From NCBI GenBank assembly GCA_964600045.1, contig CAZRHS010000014.1, positions 1 to 34,824 of the forward strand: a stretch of DNA of 34,824 bases. The letters are read 5' to 3'. The notes beneath the pieces are model-generated. The model did no database searches. It was not told where the DNA came from and was given only the letters and a program-made list of their open reading frames with translations. Numbering within the stretch: the stretch's first letter is position 1; every line of letters begins with the position of its first letter. This document shows, in pieces, positions 15,843-25,579 of this stretch. The translations under genes and the position numbers were made by a program. The DNA is from Phil1 sp964600045. GTDB taxonomy: Bacteria; Bacillota; Clostridia; Christensenellales; CAG-138.

Positions 15843-18800
15843 TCAGACTCTTTTCATGCGCCTGATTATTAGCAGCACAGCGGCGCCGGCAATAAGCATC
15901 GCTATGGGCAGCAGGCTGTCCTCGCCGCCGGTAACAGGCATTTCCACGGTAGGTGCGGTTACGGTAACATTGGAAGCAGTGGGAACGCTGGAGCTTACCG
16001 TATTATCGCCGAATACTTTGCCGCCGGGCCAAGAGGTATCCTTATCCTCGGACTCTACTACAGGTACTTTAGAGTTGCTCTTTACGGCAAATATGTAACC
16101 GGAGTCGTTCTTGTAATACAGAGTACCGTCGCTGTCCGCGCAGATGGTGCTTATGCAAAGCTGCTTCTGATCGGGAATAAACAGATCGCCGTTATTCTCG
16201 CTGGGCTCGGTCTGGCCTGCGCTGTCCTCTATCAGGTAAATACCGCCGGGGTTTTTGTTATACGTAGTATAAATATAGACTTTGCCGGTGCTCTTTTCGT
16301 AAGCGGTGCTTACCAGCGGGCCGGCCTGCGGATAACCGGGAGTGGAAGCCTTATAGATCATCTCAAGCTTGCCGCCTGAAACATCAACAACCACTATACC
16401 GCTGCCGGAATCGCCGTCCCAGTCATAACCCGCGCCAGAGCAGCCTACATACAGCCTGTTCTTGTATATAACAGGGGTGCTGGTGGACATGCTGCCGATA
16501 GAGATATACTTAACGGAGTCGTGATTAAACGTGCCGTTTGAGTTAAGGCCTACCGAATAGAGATAACCTCCCTTGGTGGTGAAATACACACGGCCGGAGT
16601 TATAGACTACGCAGCTGCGGATATCGCCGATTATATCGTCTATCCTGTCTATAATGCTGCCGGTTACGGGGTTTACTGAGAACAGCGTAGCCGTGGGGCT
16701 GGTGCAGCCGCTGGTGCCGTCATCGGAGCCAAACACCGCGCAGTTGCTGTTCACATAGGCGCCGGACCAATAGTAACCGCCCGCGTGAGGCACAAGCCAG
16801 GTAGCGTACTTGGTTTCAAGCGTATTCGTGGGATCTTCATCGGTTACGGAGAAGCAGGCAAAGTTCTGCACATTAGTTTCACCCTTCCAAACACCGGTGT
16901 AGATATATCCGTTATAATAGGTTATGGGAGATATAGTCTGCCCACCTATGGATTCGGTTATCCACAGGCTTTCAAGTGTATCGGCGCGGAAAGCCTGAAT
17001 CTTGCCGTTGCCAACCTGAGCGAATAACATGCCCTCGCCATAGGTAAGGGAATTGGTGCTGAAGCCGGCGCTGCCATTAAGCGTGCCGGTCATTATTGTT
17101 TCGCCGGTTTCCTTATCGGCGCAGATAATCTGCTTACCGCTGAGGAAATAAATTCTCTCGTTAACTATTATGGGTATACTGGGAGCCGCGGACCAACCGG
17201 ATCCGTACTTCTGTGCCCACTTAAGCTCCGCCTCATCACTGCTTACAGGAGTTGCGGTGTTGGTAAGGCCGTTATTCTTATTGCTGTTCCGGTAATTAGG
17301 CCATTCGGCATCATAGCAAGTCAGGGCGTTCTTCTCGGCCTTGGTAAGTTCAACTGCAAGTACGCCGTTTTCAAGCTGCTCAGGGCCGCTGATCGTGCCG
17401 GTCTTAGATACATAACCTTTGCAGGTAACTACCCAGGTATATTCGCTGCCGGGCAGCAGGCTACCATAAACGCCATCTGCGTTCGCGGTTACCTGATTGC
17501 CCTTATAGTCTTTAAGCCTTGCTACAGCTTTGGTGGGAGTGGTATCAAAACTCAGGCTGTAGGATTCTACCTTGTTCAGATTAATTGTATAATCCGTATA
17601 GAAGCCGTTCTTCTCAACGCGTACAACTATCTTATCGGTATCCGCTATGTTTACATTGCAATCCGCCTGGCCGTTATAGGTAACGGTACAGGTTTCGTCC
17701 TTAGGCGTAGCACTGACGGTCACGGTTTCGGTATCAGAACTTACATCCGCGCTGTATTCGGTATCGGTACCGCTGAACGTAGAATCAAGGTAAGCTTCAC
17801 TGCCGTTTGCCGTAAGGCTGAGCGCGGTAAGGCTGGGAACTACATTAACATTAACCGTGTATGTCTTTTCTTCCAGTTCGCTGCTCGCAGGAGGAGTGAC
17901 TACGATTTTAACGGTATTTTTGCCAAGTACAAGGCAGCTCATCCACGCCATGCTGCCGCTGTATACCTTGGTCTTAGCTTCACCTGAGGTATCGGTATAG
18001 TAGAACGTTGCCTTGGCGCCGGATGCAAGATTCAGCTTAAAGCGAAGTTGAGGGCTTGCATCGTTTACCGTACCAAGATCATAATCGGTAGTATACCAGG
18101 AGAAAACATTAGTCGTGGTATATTTATCGGTGCTGTTTCTTAGTATAACCGAGTCATTGTTCATATTGTAGCCGGTATAAACGAGCATGCCGTTAAGGTT
18201 GTTCGCCTTAGGTCCGGTTACTACTATTTTGCACAGCGGTCCGGTTATGGGGCTTTCGTCGCTTGCTTCACCCATTGCGGACACGTAGTAAGTGCCTTCT
18301 TTGTCAAACGAAATGGTTATGTTACCGTTTTCGTCGGTTTTGCCAAGCAATGTGCTGAAAGCAAAGCTGTCATCAAGGGCATATACTTCAACTTCTGCCA
18401 GGTTTCCAAGGGTCGTGCTTTCCGCAGTAGGAGTACCGGGGCTATACCACATGGATTCCATTGCAGAGAAACCCTTAAGGTTAAGAGTTATTTCCTCGCC
18501 GGTACCGGCCTCAACTTCCTTCTTATCAAAGTAGCTGAGATAGTCCATCCAATAGGGATCTGAGTAAACGAAGAAATAAACATCATCGCCTTCGCTCAGG
18601 GCATATTCATTAACGGCATAACCATCGGACATGGGCCCTACAGGGATAGCATCGTTTACGGCAAAGCCGATTCCGCCGCTTACACCGAATATCTTTGATA
18701 CATAGCTGCTGCTTCCGCCAAAGTAACTGCTCATTGTGCTCTTGGTAAAGTCAGAGCCATAAACAGCCTCGTGGGCACAGAGCAGCGCGTCAAGCACGCT

Positions 18801-19550
18801 CACCTGGCCGGCCTTTATGCTATGATCCTGACCGCCGATAGTATGGCCAGATGCCGCATTCTTAAGGCCGTATTTCTCGGCAGTACCTTCAACGGCAGTA
18901 ACTTCCAGTCTGGCAACAGGGAAGTTATAGCTCTTGCCATCGTAGAAAGTGAAATATACCTTCACGCTGGCCTTTTCTTCCTCTACTTCGGTTCCGACAT
19001 ACGCCGCAAGCGGTATGGATTTGACTGCGCCGGTATCGATTGTACCTTCGGCATCAGATGCTATAATCCAAACATTGCACGCATCGGTAGAGGCAATATC
19101 CGTAATGTTCAGATAAAATTCCTTGTTTACGTTTTCCTCTGTAACCGTATATGTGTGCACGGTGTCCTTGCCAACCTGAGTAAACGGCCAGCAGGTTTCG
19201 GCCTCAAAATCATCATCGGTCGCATTGCCGGGCCAGTACTCGGTTGTGGGGGCGGTGGTGTAGTACAGAACACACGCCTTATCCGCCGATATTTTTACCG
19301 TGCCGGTTGTGGCTCCGGTACGAGTGTTGTCGCTCGTAACCGTTATCTGGGCGGAATCACCGTAGTTCGTCTGTCCGTCCAAAGGTACGGTAACTACTTC
19401 TTCAGAGGATGGTGTTTCCTCCGGTGCAGGCTGAGTCTGCACATCGTCCGGCGTTACTGCCGGCTGATCGCCTTCAGCTACTGCCAGCGCGGGCAGTATG
19501 GAAAGCGCCATCATGAGTGCCAACAGCAATGCCAATACTCTTTTCTTCAT
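15843..19550 (-). CDS. large cell-wall protein: divergent transcobalamin-like beta domain, Ig-like domains, beta-propeller, MPVTG tail
   Basis: A secreted 1235-residue surface protein. It has a signal peptide at 1-25 and an acidic Pro/Glu linker. Residues 195-335 resemble the DUF4430/transcobalamin beta fold (VSVLDALLCAHEA.., GGIGFAVND.IPVGP, YALSEGDDVYFF), but the usual GWMY-VN motif is degenerate. A cadherin-like beta-sandwich spans about 565-660 and a PEGA-like domain about 665-735. PQQ-type beta-propeller repeats fill 775-1160 (short strands such as GYIYTGVW, GRVYFTTKGG, NRLYVGC). The C-terminus has MPVTGGE at 1204-1210, a membrane helix and RRMKRV, a sortase-like anchor. ATG at 19550 follows GGAAGG. 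It lies 64 nt after the dockerin gene and is the last gene of the riboswitch operon. Ligand binding is inferred from context; BtuG, the Bacteroides B12-capture propeller, is an analogy only. Confidence 0.8.
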   Translation of the reverse strand: MKKRVLALLLALMMALSILPALAVAEGDQPAVTPDDVQTQPAPEETPSSEEVVTVPLDGQTNYGDSAQITVTSDNTRTGATTGTVKISADKACVLYYTTAPTTEYWPGNATDDDFEAETCWPFTQVGKDTVHTYTVTEENVNKEFYLNITDIASTDACNVWIIASDAEGTIDTGAVKSIPLAAYVGTEVEEEKASVKVYFTFYDGKSYNFPVARLEVTAVEGTAEKYGLKNAASGHTIGGQDHSIKAGQVSVLDALLCAHEAVYGSDFTKSTMSSYFGGSSSYVSKIFGVSGGIGFAVNDAIPVGPMSDGYAVNEYALSEGDDVYFFVYSDPYWMDYLSYFDKKEVEAGTGEEITLNLKGFSAMESMWYSPGTPTAESTTLGNLAEVEVYALDDSFAFSTLLGKTDENGNITISFDKEGTYYVSAMGEASDESPITGPLCKIVVTGPKANNLNGMLVYTGYNMNNDSVILRNSTDKYTTTNVFSWYTTDYDLGTVNDASPQLRFKLNLASGAKATFYYTDTSGEAKTKVYSGSMAWMSCLVLGKNTVKIVVTPPASSELEEKTYTVNVNVVPSLTALSLTANGSEAYLDSTFSGTDTEYSADVSSDTETVTVSATPKDETCTVTYNGQADCNVNIADTDKIVVRVEKNGFYTDYTINLNKVESYSLSFDTTPTKAVARLKDYKGNQVTANADGVYGSLLPGSEYTWVVTCKGYVSKTGTISGPEQLENGVLAVELTKAEKNALTCYDAEWPNYRNSNKNNGLTNTATPVSSDEAELKWAQKYGSGWSAAPSIPIIVNERIYFLSGKQIICADKETGETIMTGTLNGSAGFSTNSLTYGEGMLFAQVGNGKIQAFRADTLESLWITESIGGQTISPITYYNGYIYTGVWKGETNVQNFACFSVTDEDPTNTLETKYATWLVPHAGGYYWSGAYVNSNCAVFGSDDGTSGCTSPTATLFSVNPVTGSIIDRIDDIIGDIRSCVVYNSGRVYFTTKGGYLYSVGLNSNGTFNHDSVKYISIGSMSTSTPVIYKNRLYVGCSGAGYDWDGDSGSGIVVVDVSGGKLEMIYKASTPGYPQAGPLVSTAYEKSTGKVYIYTTYNKNPGGIYLIEDSAGQTEPSENNGDLFIPDQKQLCISTICADSDGTLYYKNDSGYIFAVKSNSKVPVVESEDKDTSWPGGKVFGDNTVSSSVPTASNVTVTAPTVEMPVTGGEDSLLPIAMLIAGAAVLLIIRRMKRV

Positions 19551-19614
19551 CTTTTTTCCTTCCTTTCCGGGGTTTTATATTGTGGCCTTGCTAAAGGGCC
19601 AAAACATCTGTTTG

Positions 19615-22506
19615 TTATTCGCCCGCAATCTTGTTGCAGACAAGCACGGCATCGGAAACGGTTATCTTGCCGTCCTCATTCATATCGCAAAGCGTGGTCG
19701 CATCATCGCTAAGCTTCGTGGTTCCCATTATGCTGCGGCATATAAGCATAACATCGGTTATGTCTACGGTGCCGTCCTCATTAGCATCCCCTTTGAGCGG
19801 AGTGGGGTTGGTGCCCTCTTCGCAGAAACTTGCGGTTAAGAATACATCGCACGCCGGCATAACGAACGTATACGAGCTTCCATTCTTCGTCAGCTTTACT
19901 CCGTTTGCCTTAAGACTGCCGGTGGTCAGTTCATATCCTTCCTTGGGCGTTACTGTAACGGTAACGTCATCCCCTGCCTTTGCCGTGCTTGCGGCCGTTA
20001 TCGTATGGCCGTTTGCCGCGGCGGAGTTGGATATGATAATTCGGAACTCTTCCTTGTTCGCGGCAAGCATGTTCTTTATCGGCGCAAGTGCGGTCTCAAG
20101 ATTCTCCTCGGATATCGTAAGATCCGTCATCGCGTTGATTGCCGCCTTATACGTGCTCTCGTTCGCCGAAACCCAGGATGAGTAGTCGCTCTTAACCTCG
20201 GCAAGCATGCTTGTTGCAACGGTTCTGTTCGCAATGGTTATATAGGATTTTTCGAACGAGCCTTCGCTCTCGTCCCCATCAAAGCCGCCGCCTATATCCG
20301 CGCCAAGTCCCCAAAGCGTGAATTGCCAACGGATTATATCGCCATTCTTAAGCTTGTAGGCGGCGTTATTGGTGGTTGTGTTAAAGTCTGAACCGCCGAC
20401 ATTCGGGAATACGTTATTCACCGAATACATCCAGCCGGACTGCTGCGCGTAGTCAAACTCACCAAGGCTTGCGCTGTTACGCGTATACGAAATCACCGCG
20501 CCTTCTTTCTCAATGGCATCGATTATGTATTGCGGCGGGTTTATCTTTTCGTCGGGGTCGCTGCCGTCGGTAATGGACGCCAGATAATATCCGCTCTCTA
20601 CACTGGCACCGGAGCCAAGCGTATATCCCATGCTGTGATCTTCAAGCAAGCGAGTGGTCAGCGATGCTATGCTGTCGTTGCTGTAAAGATCCACCTGTAT
20701 AGGCTCTATAACATAGCCCTGTCCCAAGGTGAACTTCTCCATGGAGATTGTCACGGTGCCTATTATCTCGGCCTCGCTGAACTCCGCGTAGAGTGTTACA
20801 TCTCCCGCAGGCATCGTAAATTCCCAACCGCCGCCGGAATTTTCCGTAAGTGTTAAGCTCTCGCCGTCAGGTCCGGCCGCGGTGAGCGTTCCTTCTATGT
20901 ATTCATAGCCGCTCAAGGGTTTTGGATTGATGAGAACGGTTTCACCGGCCCTTGCGCTTTCTTTAGATACTCGTACCGAGCCGTTTACGCTTGTCTGTAC
21001 GAATGAATATTTCTCGCTTGCCTGGCCGCCCTCGGTAAACTCGGCCTTTATAACAACCGGAACATTGGGCATCTTAAATGTTGCGCTAAGGCCGTCTGAG
21101 CTTATCTGTGCTTCCTGAGTGGTAGGCGTACTTTCCCATGAAACCTGCAGATTCCCGCTTTCGTCAAAGCTTATCTCGGATTGATAAAGCTCCAGCGTAA
21201 GTGAGCTGAGAGAATACCCATCATCGGGATCGGTATATACCGTTACGGTCTGCCCCTGAGATGCGGTTTCCGCCGAAACGGATGTTATTTGTCCGTGTTC
21301 CGCGGTATTGTCGGTTGAAATGGTATGAGTTTCCTTGTTGTCGCTCATATCATATATATAGTTTTTCCCTTTCAGGAATCTGTCGTACGCTACCAGCGCG
21401 TAGGTAGCCTGGTCCGTTGCCATAGCGTTCACTGATCCGTCCATTACGTGGCGGAAGCCGGAACCGGCCACATGGTAACGCAGTATGCCGTTTATAAGCG
21501 TGTTGCCGCTTGATGTTATAAAGCGCTCATCCTCAAGCGGGTCTATGCCCATCGCAAGAACCGCCATAAGCACCTGTGCCGTGCTCTCCACGTTTGTAGT
21601 GCCCCAGGAATCATAATCGCCTGTTGACTTCTGCATTTGGCCCAGCACGTCAAGCGCGCGTTCTATCGCATCGCCAACCTTCTTTTCGGTTCCGCCAACC
21701 GTAACGGTAGTATCCTTGTATGGCGCAAGCGCCTGAATTGCCATAGCGGTAATGTCCGGATCCGCCTTATCCTTGGACGGAGTGAATGTGGCGGATGTTG
21801 AGTCATCCTCAACCTCAAAGCCTGTATCAAGTACCCAGCCGCCGTCCGAAAGTTCCTGAGACATTATGCGCTTAACAAGCATCTCCCTTGTTGCCTGCAC
21901 GGCGGTACCGTGTACGCCCTGGCTTAATTCCTCGCTTGTAAGCTGCGGCATATCATAATCAAGCGTATCAAGGGATATAAGCGCAAAAATGGTCGCGTTT
22001 ATGCCCTGCCAGATTATGTCCGTATAATTTCCCAAGGCGCGCGTTATGTCGTATCCGGATACGTTGTGCACATCAAGGCCAAGCGATGTATAGCCGATAA
22101 TGGCGCGCATATTCTCGGTGCGTTTTCTGTAATGGAGCAAAGGAAGCGAGGTTATGTCGCTGTGCTCGCTCATTACCTTTTCTATGGCTTCCGCCATGGC
22201 AGAGCTTGAATTTTCAGTATACTTTTCCCATATATCATACGGTATGGCAAGCCCGCTTCTGCCAAGCGCGAACGCGGCCCAGTCGCCCTGCAAAGTTCCG
22301 AAGCTTAAACCGTTCTCGGGATAGTAGCTGCCAACAGGATTAAGCATGTACGCCGCGCTTTGCTGTATCGCGGTCTGCACAGCCAGTATCAGTTCCTGCT
22401 CACCTTCGCTGTAAGTATCTTTAGAAGCTATAGCAACAGAACCGAATGACGCGCACAGAAGCAGCAATGTCATCAGCGCTGCCAAGATTCGAGTTCTTGT
22501 TCTCAT
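19615..22506 (-). CDS. transcobalamin/intrinsic-factor-like secreted protein with C-terminal dockerin
   Basis: A secreted 963-residue protein with a signal peptide at 1-28. Residues about 35-385 form helical repeats of the alpha/alpha-barrel (prenyltransferase/terpenoid-cyclase-like) type (DPDITAMAIQALAPY, VESTAQVLMAVLAMG, ATDQATYALVAYDRF). About 583-735 is a transcobalamin-like beta domain (DUF4430 type) with YTLGSGASVESGYYLAS, SGWMYSVNNVFPNVGGSDF and LKNGDIIRWQFTLWGLGADIG. Barrel plus beta domain is the architecture of animal intrinsic factor and transcobalamin, so cobalamin or another corrinoid is the likely ligand. Three InlB-type B-repeats lie at about 400-490, 503-577 and 825-895, with a helical linker at 755-820. 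A two-repeat dockerin ends the chain (GDANEDGTVDITD, CDMNEDGKITVSD; 905-960). No cohesin is encoded in the window. ATG at 22506 follows AAGGGAGAG. It sits under the B12 riboswitch. Confidence 0.85.
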   Translation of the reverse strand: MRTRTRILAALMTLLLLCASFGSVAIASKDTYSEGEQELILAVQTAIQQSAAYMLNPVGSYYPENGLSFGTLQGDWAAFALGRSGLAIPYDIWEKYTENSSSAMAEAIEKVMSEHSDITSLPLLHYRKRTENMRAIIGYTSLGLDVHNVSGYDITRALGNYTDIIWQGINATIFALISLDTLDYDMPQLTSEELSQGVHGTAVQATREMLVKRIMSQELSDGGWVLDTGFEVEDDSTSATFTPSKDKADPDITAMAIQALAPYKDTTVTVGGTEKKVGDAIERALDVLGQMQKSTGDYDSWGTTNVESTAQVLMAVLAMGIDPLEDERFITSSGNTLINGILRYHVAGSGFRHVMDGSVNAMATDQATYALVAYDRFLKGKNYIYDMSDNKETHTISTDNTAEHGQITSVSAETASQGQTVTVYTDPDDGYSLSSLTLELYQSEISFDESGNLQVSWESTPTTQEAQISSDGLSATFKMPNVPVVIKAEFTEGGQASEKYSFVQTSVNGSVRVSKESARAGETVLINPKPLSGYEYIEGTLTAAGPDGESLTLTENSGGGWEFTMPAGDVTLYAEFSEAEIIGTVTISMEKFTLGQGYVIEPIQVDLYSNDSIASLTTRLLEDHSMGYTLGSGASVESGYYLASITDGSDPDEKINPPQYIIDAIEKEGAVISYTRNSASLGEFDYAQQSGWMYSVNNVFPNVGGSDFNTTTNNAAYKLKNGDIIRWQFTLWGLGADIGGGFDGDESEGSFEKSYITIANRTVATSMLAEVKSDYSSWVSANESTYKAAINAMTDLTISEENLETALAPIKNMLAANKEEFRIIISNSAAANGHTITAASTAKAGDDVTVTVTPKEGYELTTGSLKANGVKLTKNGSSYTFVMPACDVFLTASFCEEGTNPTPLKGDANEDGTVDITDVMLICRSIMGTTKLSDDATTLCDMNEDGKITVSDAVLVCNKIAGE

Positions 22507-22536
22507 ATCAATGCTCTCCCTTCCCCTTTTTCAGTT

Positions 22537-23823
22537 CTATTCATCCCGCATTGCGCAAAGCGGGGATATTCTCATCGCGTTCACCGCCGGCACAAGCGCG
22601 CTTAAAACGGCTATAACCATTGAAAATGCAAGCGCGAATACCGTAAGCCATGCCGGCATTACCGATCGCACGCCCATTTCGCTAAGCAAACCCGTAAGTG
22701 CCGCCCTCAGTACAAAACTAAGCGCGATACCGGCTACACCGCCAAGTAGCCCTATCATGCCGGCCTCCGTAAGGAACATGGTAGCTATATCCTTAAGCTC
22801 GCTTCCCAAAACCTTAAGTATACCAACCTCTGTACGCCGCTCGTTTATGGCCATCATCATGGTGTTTGCTATGCAAAGGCCCGCAACAAGCAGCGCAACG
22901 GCTCCTATCGCAAAAAGCAAGCCCTGAATTCTCGTGGTCTGCTCCTTTACTGATTCAAGCATATCCGTAAGGCTGTATGTTTCAAACCCGGCGCTTCTTA
23001 TAAGCGAGGCAATCTCCATAACATCGTTAGCGTCGCTTACCTTAACCCAAACAAGCGAGTACTCGCCCGTTGAATCGCTATTCTCGGACGATGTGCTATC
23101 TTCCCCTGCTATCGCCTTAAGCGTGTCCATGTGCATAAAGGCTGAACAGGAATAGGTATAATTCATTGCGCTGCATATTCCGGTGAATTTCGCCTTAAGG
23201 CTTTGCCCCAGCGGAACCGCTCTTCCGTCATCGCCTTCCGTATAGTCGCCAACAAGGCTTGCGTAATCAAACGTTAGCTTTACGGTACCGCGCATCAGGT
23301 CAACAAGCGGATTTCCGTCGCGATCCAAAGCCTCTTTCCATGTATCCGGCTCGGCAAAGCTTGCCGCAAGATCGTCCGTTGCCATAAGCTCCGGCATAAG
23401 CCGTGTTCCTTTTTTAGGCAGTTCGCCCTCAGTCGGAGTAATTCCAAAGCTTTCGGCCGTATCCATGTCTATGCCATAAAGCTTTACCATGGTTATATAT
23501 TTTCCGCTTTTAAGGTACGCCGTAGTTTGCAGCACCGGTGTTACCGCCTCTACACCTTCTATCCCCTTAAACGCGGCAACCGCCTTTTTGTTCAAAATGG
23601 CGATTTTGCCGCTTGAGCCCGTCTTTTGCGTAACGTCTATTTTGGTCAGGCTTCCCATTGCCTCTATTGATTCCTTATACGCCTGCTCATAACCTATTCC
23701 TACCGAAACAAGCATCAGTATGCACATAACGCCTATTGCCATTGACAGGGCTGTAAGGCATGTGCGTACCCTGCGCCTGGAAAGATTTATTATGCCCGTG
23801 CGTATAAAATCACTTGGCCGCAT
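22537..23823 (-). CDS. FtsX/MacB-type ABC transporter permease
   Basis: A 428-residue membrane protein with the MacB/LolE topology: one N-terminal helix (about 18-40, ALSMAIGVMCILMLVSVGIG), a large extracellular MacB_PCD-type domain (about 45-295), and three C-terminal helices (about 303-325, 350-385, 395-418) forming the FtsX domain. NERRTEVGILKVLGS is the conserved cytoplasmic coupling segment. This class usually transmits ATP-driven movement to extracytoplasmic partners rather than importing solutes. The start overlaps the end of the CARDB/PEGA gene by 14 nt, and the ATPase lies two genes upstream, so the three products likely form one complex. A single permease gene suggests a homodimer. 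Confidence 0.9.
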   Translation of the reverse strand: MRPSDFIRTGIINLSRRRVRTCLTALSMAIGVMCILMLVSVGIGYEQAYKESIEAMGSLTKIDVTQKTGSSGKIAILNKKAVAAFKGIEGVEAVTPVLQTTAYLKSGKYITMVKLYGIDMDTAESFGITPTEGELPKKGTRLMPELMATDDLAASFAEPDTWKEALDRDGNPLVDLMRGTVKLTFDYASLVGDYTEGDDGRAVPLGQSLKAKFTGICSAMNYTYSCSAFMHMDTLKAIAGEDSTSSENSDSTGEYSLVWVKVSDANDVMEIASLIRSAGFETYSLTDMLESVKEQTTRIQGLLFAIGAVALLVAGLCIANTMMMAINERRTEVGILKVLGSELKDIATMFLTEAGMIGLLGGVAGIALSFVLRAALTGLLSEMGVRSVMPAWLTVFALAFSMVIAVLSALVPAVNAMRISPLCAMRDE

Positions 23824-25579
23824 CGCCGCGCCTCTTTTTAGCTATAATCAGCACTGCCACTATCGCAGCCACCGCTGCCGCGCCGATTACCACCGGCACA
23901 GTCGGGAATGAGCTTTGCTCTGTTTCTGTATTTGTCTCCTCCGTTTCAACGGTTTGCTCAATGCTTACCGTTCCGGCTATTTCAACCTGTATAGCAATGT
24001 TTTCTTCGTATAAGTTTCCGTCCGCATCTTCAAAACTTACAATAAGCGTTCCGTCCGCGGTGCCGGATTCCAGGCAAAGCAGCTGGAATTCCGCGCTCTG
24101 CTTAGCTCCCGGCAGTATATCTCCGCCGTAATAGCTTTCGCTCATGCTCAGCTTTTCGCTTTCAAGCTTTACCTCAACGTTGTAAGCCTTTGTTTTGCCT
24201 TTATTGACAATCGGCAGAGAAACGGCTATATAGTCACCCTCGGTCGCGTCTTCTGCATATATTTCGGGCTGATCCACGCTGATGCGCATTCTCTGCTTTA
24301 TGGGCAGCGTTATCGTTTGGGATACACTGGCTGCTGTGTTTTCCTTGTCTTCATATTCAAGCTTTACGGCAACCTGCGCGTTTCCCTGTATATCAGGCAT
24401 CGCGGTCAGCTTGTAGACTATTTCGGCAGTATCTCCCGGAGCTATTTTTTCAGCGTAGCCGGTATCGCTCTGCCCAAGTGCGCTCATAACCGCGGTAGGG
24501 TCAAGCGTAAGAGTTCCTGTTATATTCACCGCGGACAGCGAATCCGAAGTGTTTTTAACAAAAAGCGTAAGCGTAAAATCGTCGCCCGCGTATATAGTAT
24601 CCACATCTATGGCATATCCGCTTATCATAAGCTTGGGCGCGGTATGCAGCGTTTCCTGCGGCGCTTCATAGCCGTTTACTATGGTAATACCGGTGCTTAT
24701 GGTGCTTTCGGTAAGCACGCCGTTTTCGCGATATATTGCGCGGAACTGGATTGTCTTTACGCCGTTTGTTGCGTAAGGCGATATTTTCATTGTGTATTGA
24801 GCAACCGCCCATGAGCCGTTTTCAAGATCCGGCAGTTTAAGCCCGTAATTCGCGGCATCGGCCGTAAACGGGAACTCCTCAACATTATTTGAAATAACAG
24901 GCTCAATAGTTATGTCTGTAAGTGTTTCGCCATTATTTATAACGGGAAGATTTATAGTTACAATCTCTCCCGGGCTGCCCGTGGGCGCAGAATAATACTC
25001 ACCCGCTATATTTGCCGGCAGCAGTGCAAGAGCGCCTATGCCGCTTGTTGTCGGGGCGGTTGTTGTAAGAGCCTTTAATGTTATATTCAAAACCGTGGCA
25101 GTCTTCTCTACTGCAAACTTGCCGGCTGTGGTTTCATATCCGTCAGCAGACGCCGTATAAAGATACGTTCCTGCCGAAAGGCTTGAGTAATCATCAACTT
25201 TGTTCCCTTGCGAATCCGTTACCGTCAGCGTCATGTTCTGAGGATTCTTTGTTATGACAACCGGATAAAGCGTTTTAGTCATAACAAAATGGATTTTGTT
25301 ATCGCCGCACAGAGTGCCGTTAAAATAAACCTTACCTTCCTTTACCTCAAATGAACCCGAGTAATCCTCATACCCATCTTCCGTTGCGGTAAATGTATAT
25401 GTGCCATCCGCCGTTATTTTGTATCCGCCAAGATAGGCTTTTGCGCCATCTACCACCACCGCGGCAGAGGCAGGGTCGCTATCAAACTTCACTGTAACTT
25501 CATTCGCCGCAAATGAAGGCACATTGGCTAACAGTATGCCCAATATTATTGTTATTGCGATAATTCTTTTTATTCGCAT
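23810..25579 (-). CDS. surface protein with PEGA and CARDB/NEW3-like domains and a C-terminal membrane anchor
   Basis: A secreted, membrane-anchored protein of 589 residues. It has a signal peptide at 1-24, then two PEGA-like repeats (about 28-100 and 105-175; TADGTYTFTATEDGYEDYSG and LSAGTYLYTASADGYETTAG). Several beta-sandwich CARDB/NEW3-like domains follow (about 195-540; DDFTLTLFVKNTSDSLS, YIAVSLPIVNKGKTKAYNV), with a Glu/Thr-rich stalk and one transmembrane helix at about 561-580 ending in KKRRGDAAK. Such proteins accompany MacB-like ABC pairs (COG1361 type), and this one lies between the ATPase and permease genes. It is a candidate adaptor for the ABC complex. ATG at 25579 overlaps the ATPase stop by 10 nt, after GGAGAGGAG. 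Confidence 0.82.
   Translation of the reverse strand: MRIKRIIAITIILGILLANVPSFAANEVTVKFDSDPASAAVVVDGAKAYLGGYKITADGTYTFTATEDGYEDYSGSFEVKEGKVYFNGTLCGDNKIHFVMTKTLYPVVITKNPQNMTLTVTDSQGNKVDDYSSLSAGTYLYTASADGYETTAGKFAVEKTATVLNITLKALTTTAPTTSGIGALALLPANIAGEYYSAPTGSPGEIVTINLPVINNGETLTDITIEPVISNNVEEFPFTADAANYGLKLPDLENGSWAVAQYTMKISPYATNGVKTIQFRAIYRENGVLTESTISTGITIVNGYEAPQETLHTAPKLMISGYAIDVDTIYAGDDFTLTLFVKNTSDSLSAVNITGTLTLDPTAVMSALGQSDTGYAEKIAPGDTAEIVYKLTAMPDIQGNAQVAVKLEYEDKENTAASVSQTITLPIKQRMRISVDQPEIYAEDATEGDYIAVSLPIVNKGKTKAYNVEVKLESEKLSMSESYYGGDILPGAKQSAEFQLLCLESGTADGTLIVSFEDADGNLYEENIAIQVEIAGTVSIEQTVETEETNTETEQSSFPTVPVVIGAAAVAAIVAVLIIAKKRRGDAAK

Noticed and set aside
18771..19712. Plus-strand ORF of 313 aa opposite the start of the 1235-residue gene
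   Set aside because: Its Arg/Cys/Tyr-rich composition is typical of an antisense reading; it crosses the signal peptide of the real gene and the preceding dockerin end.
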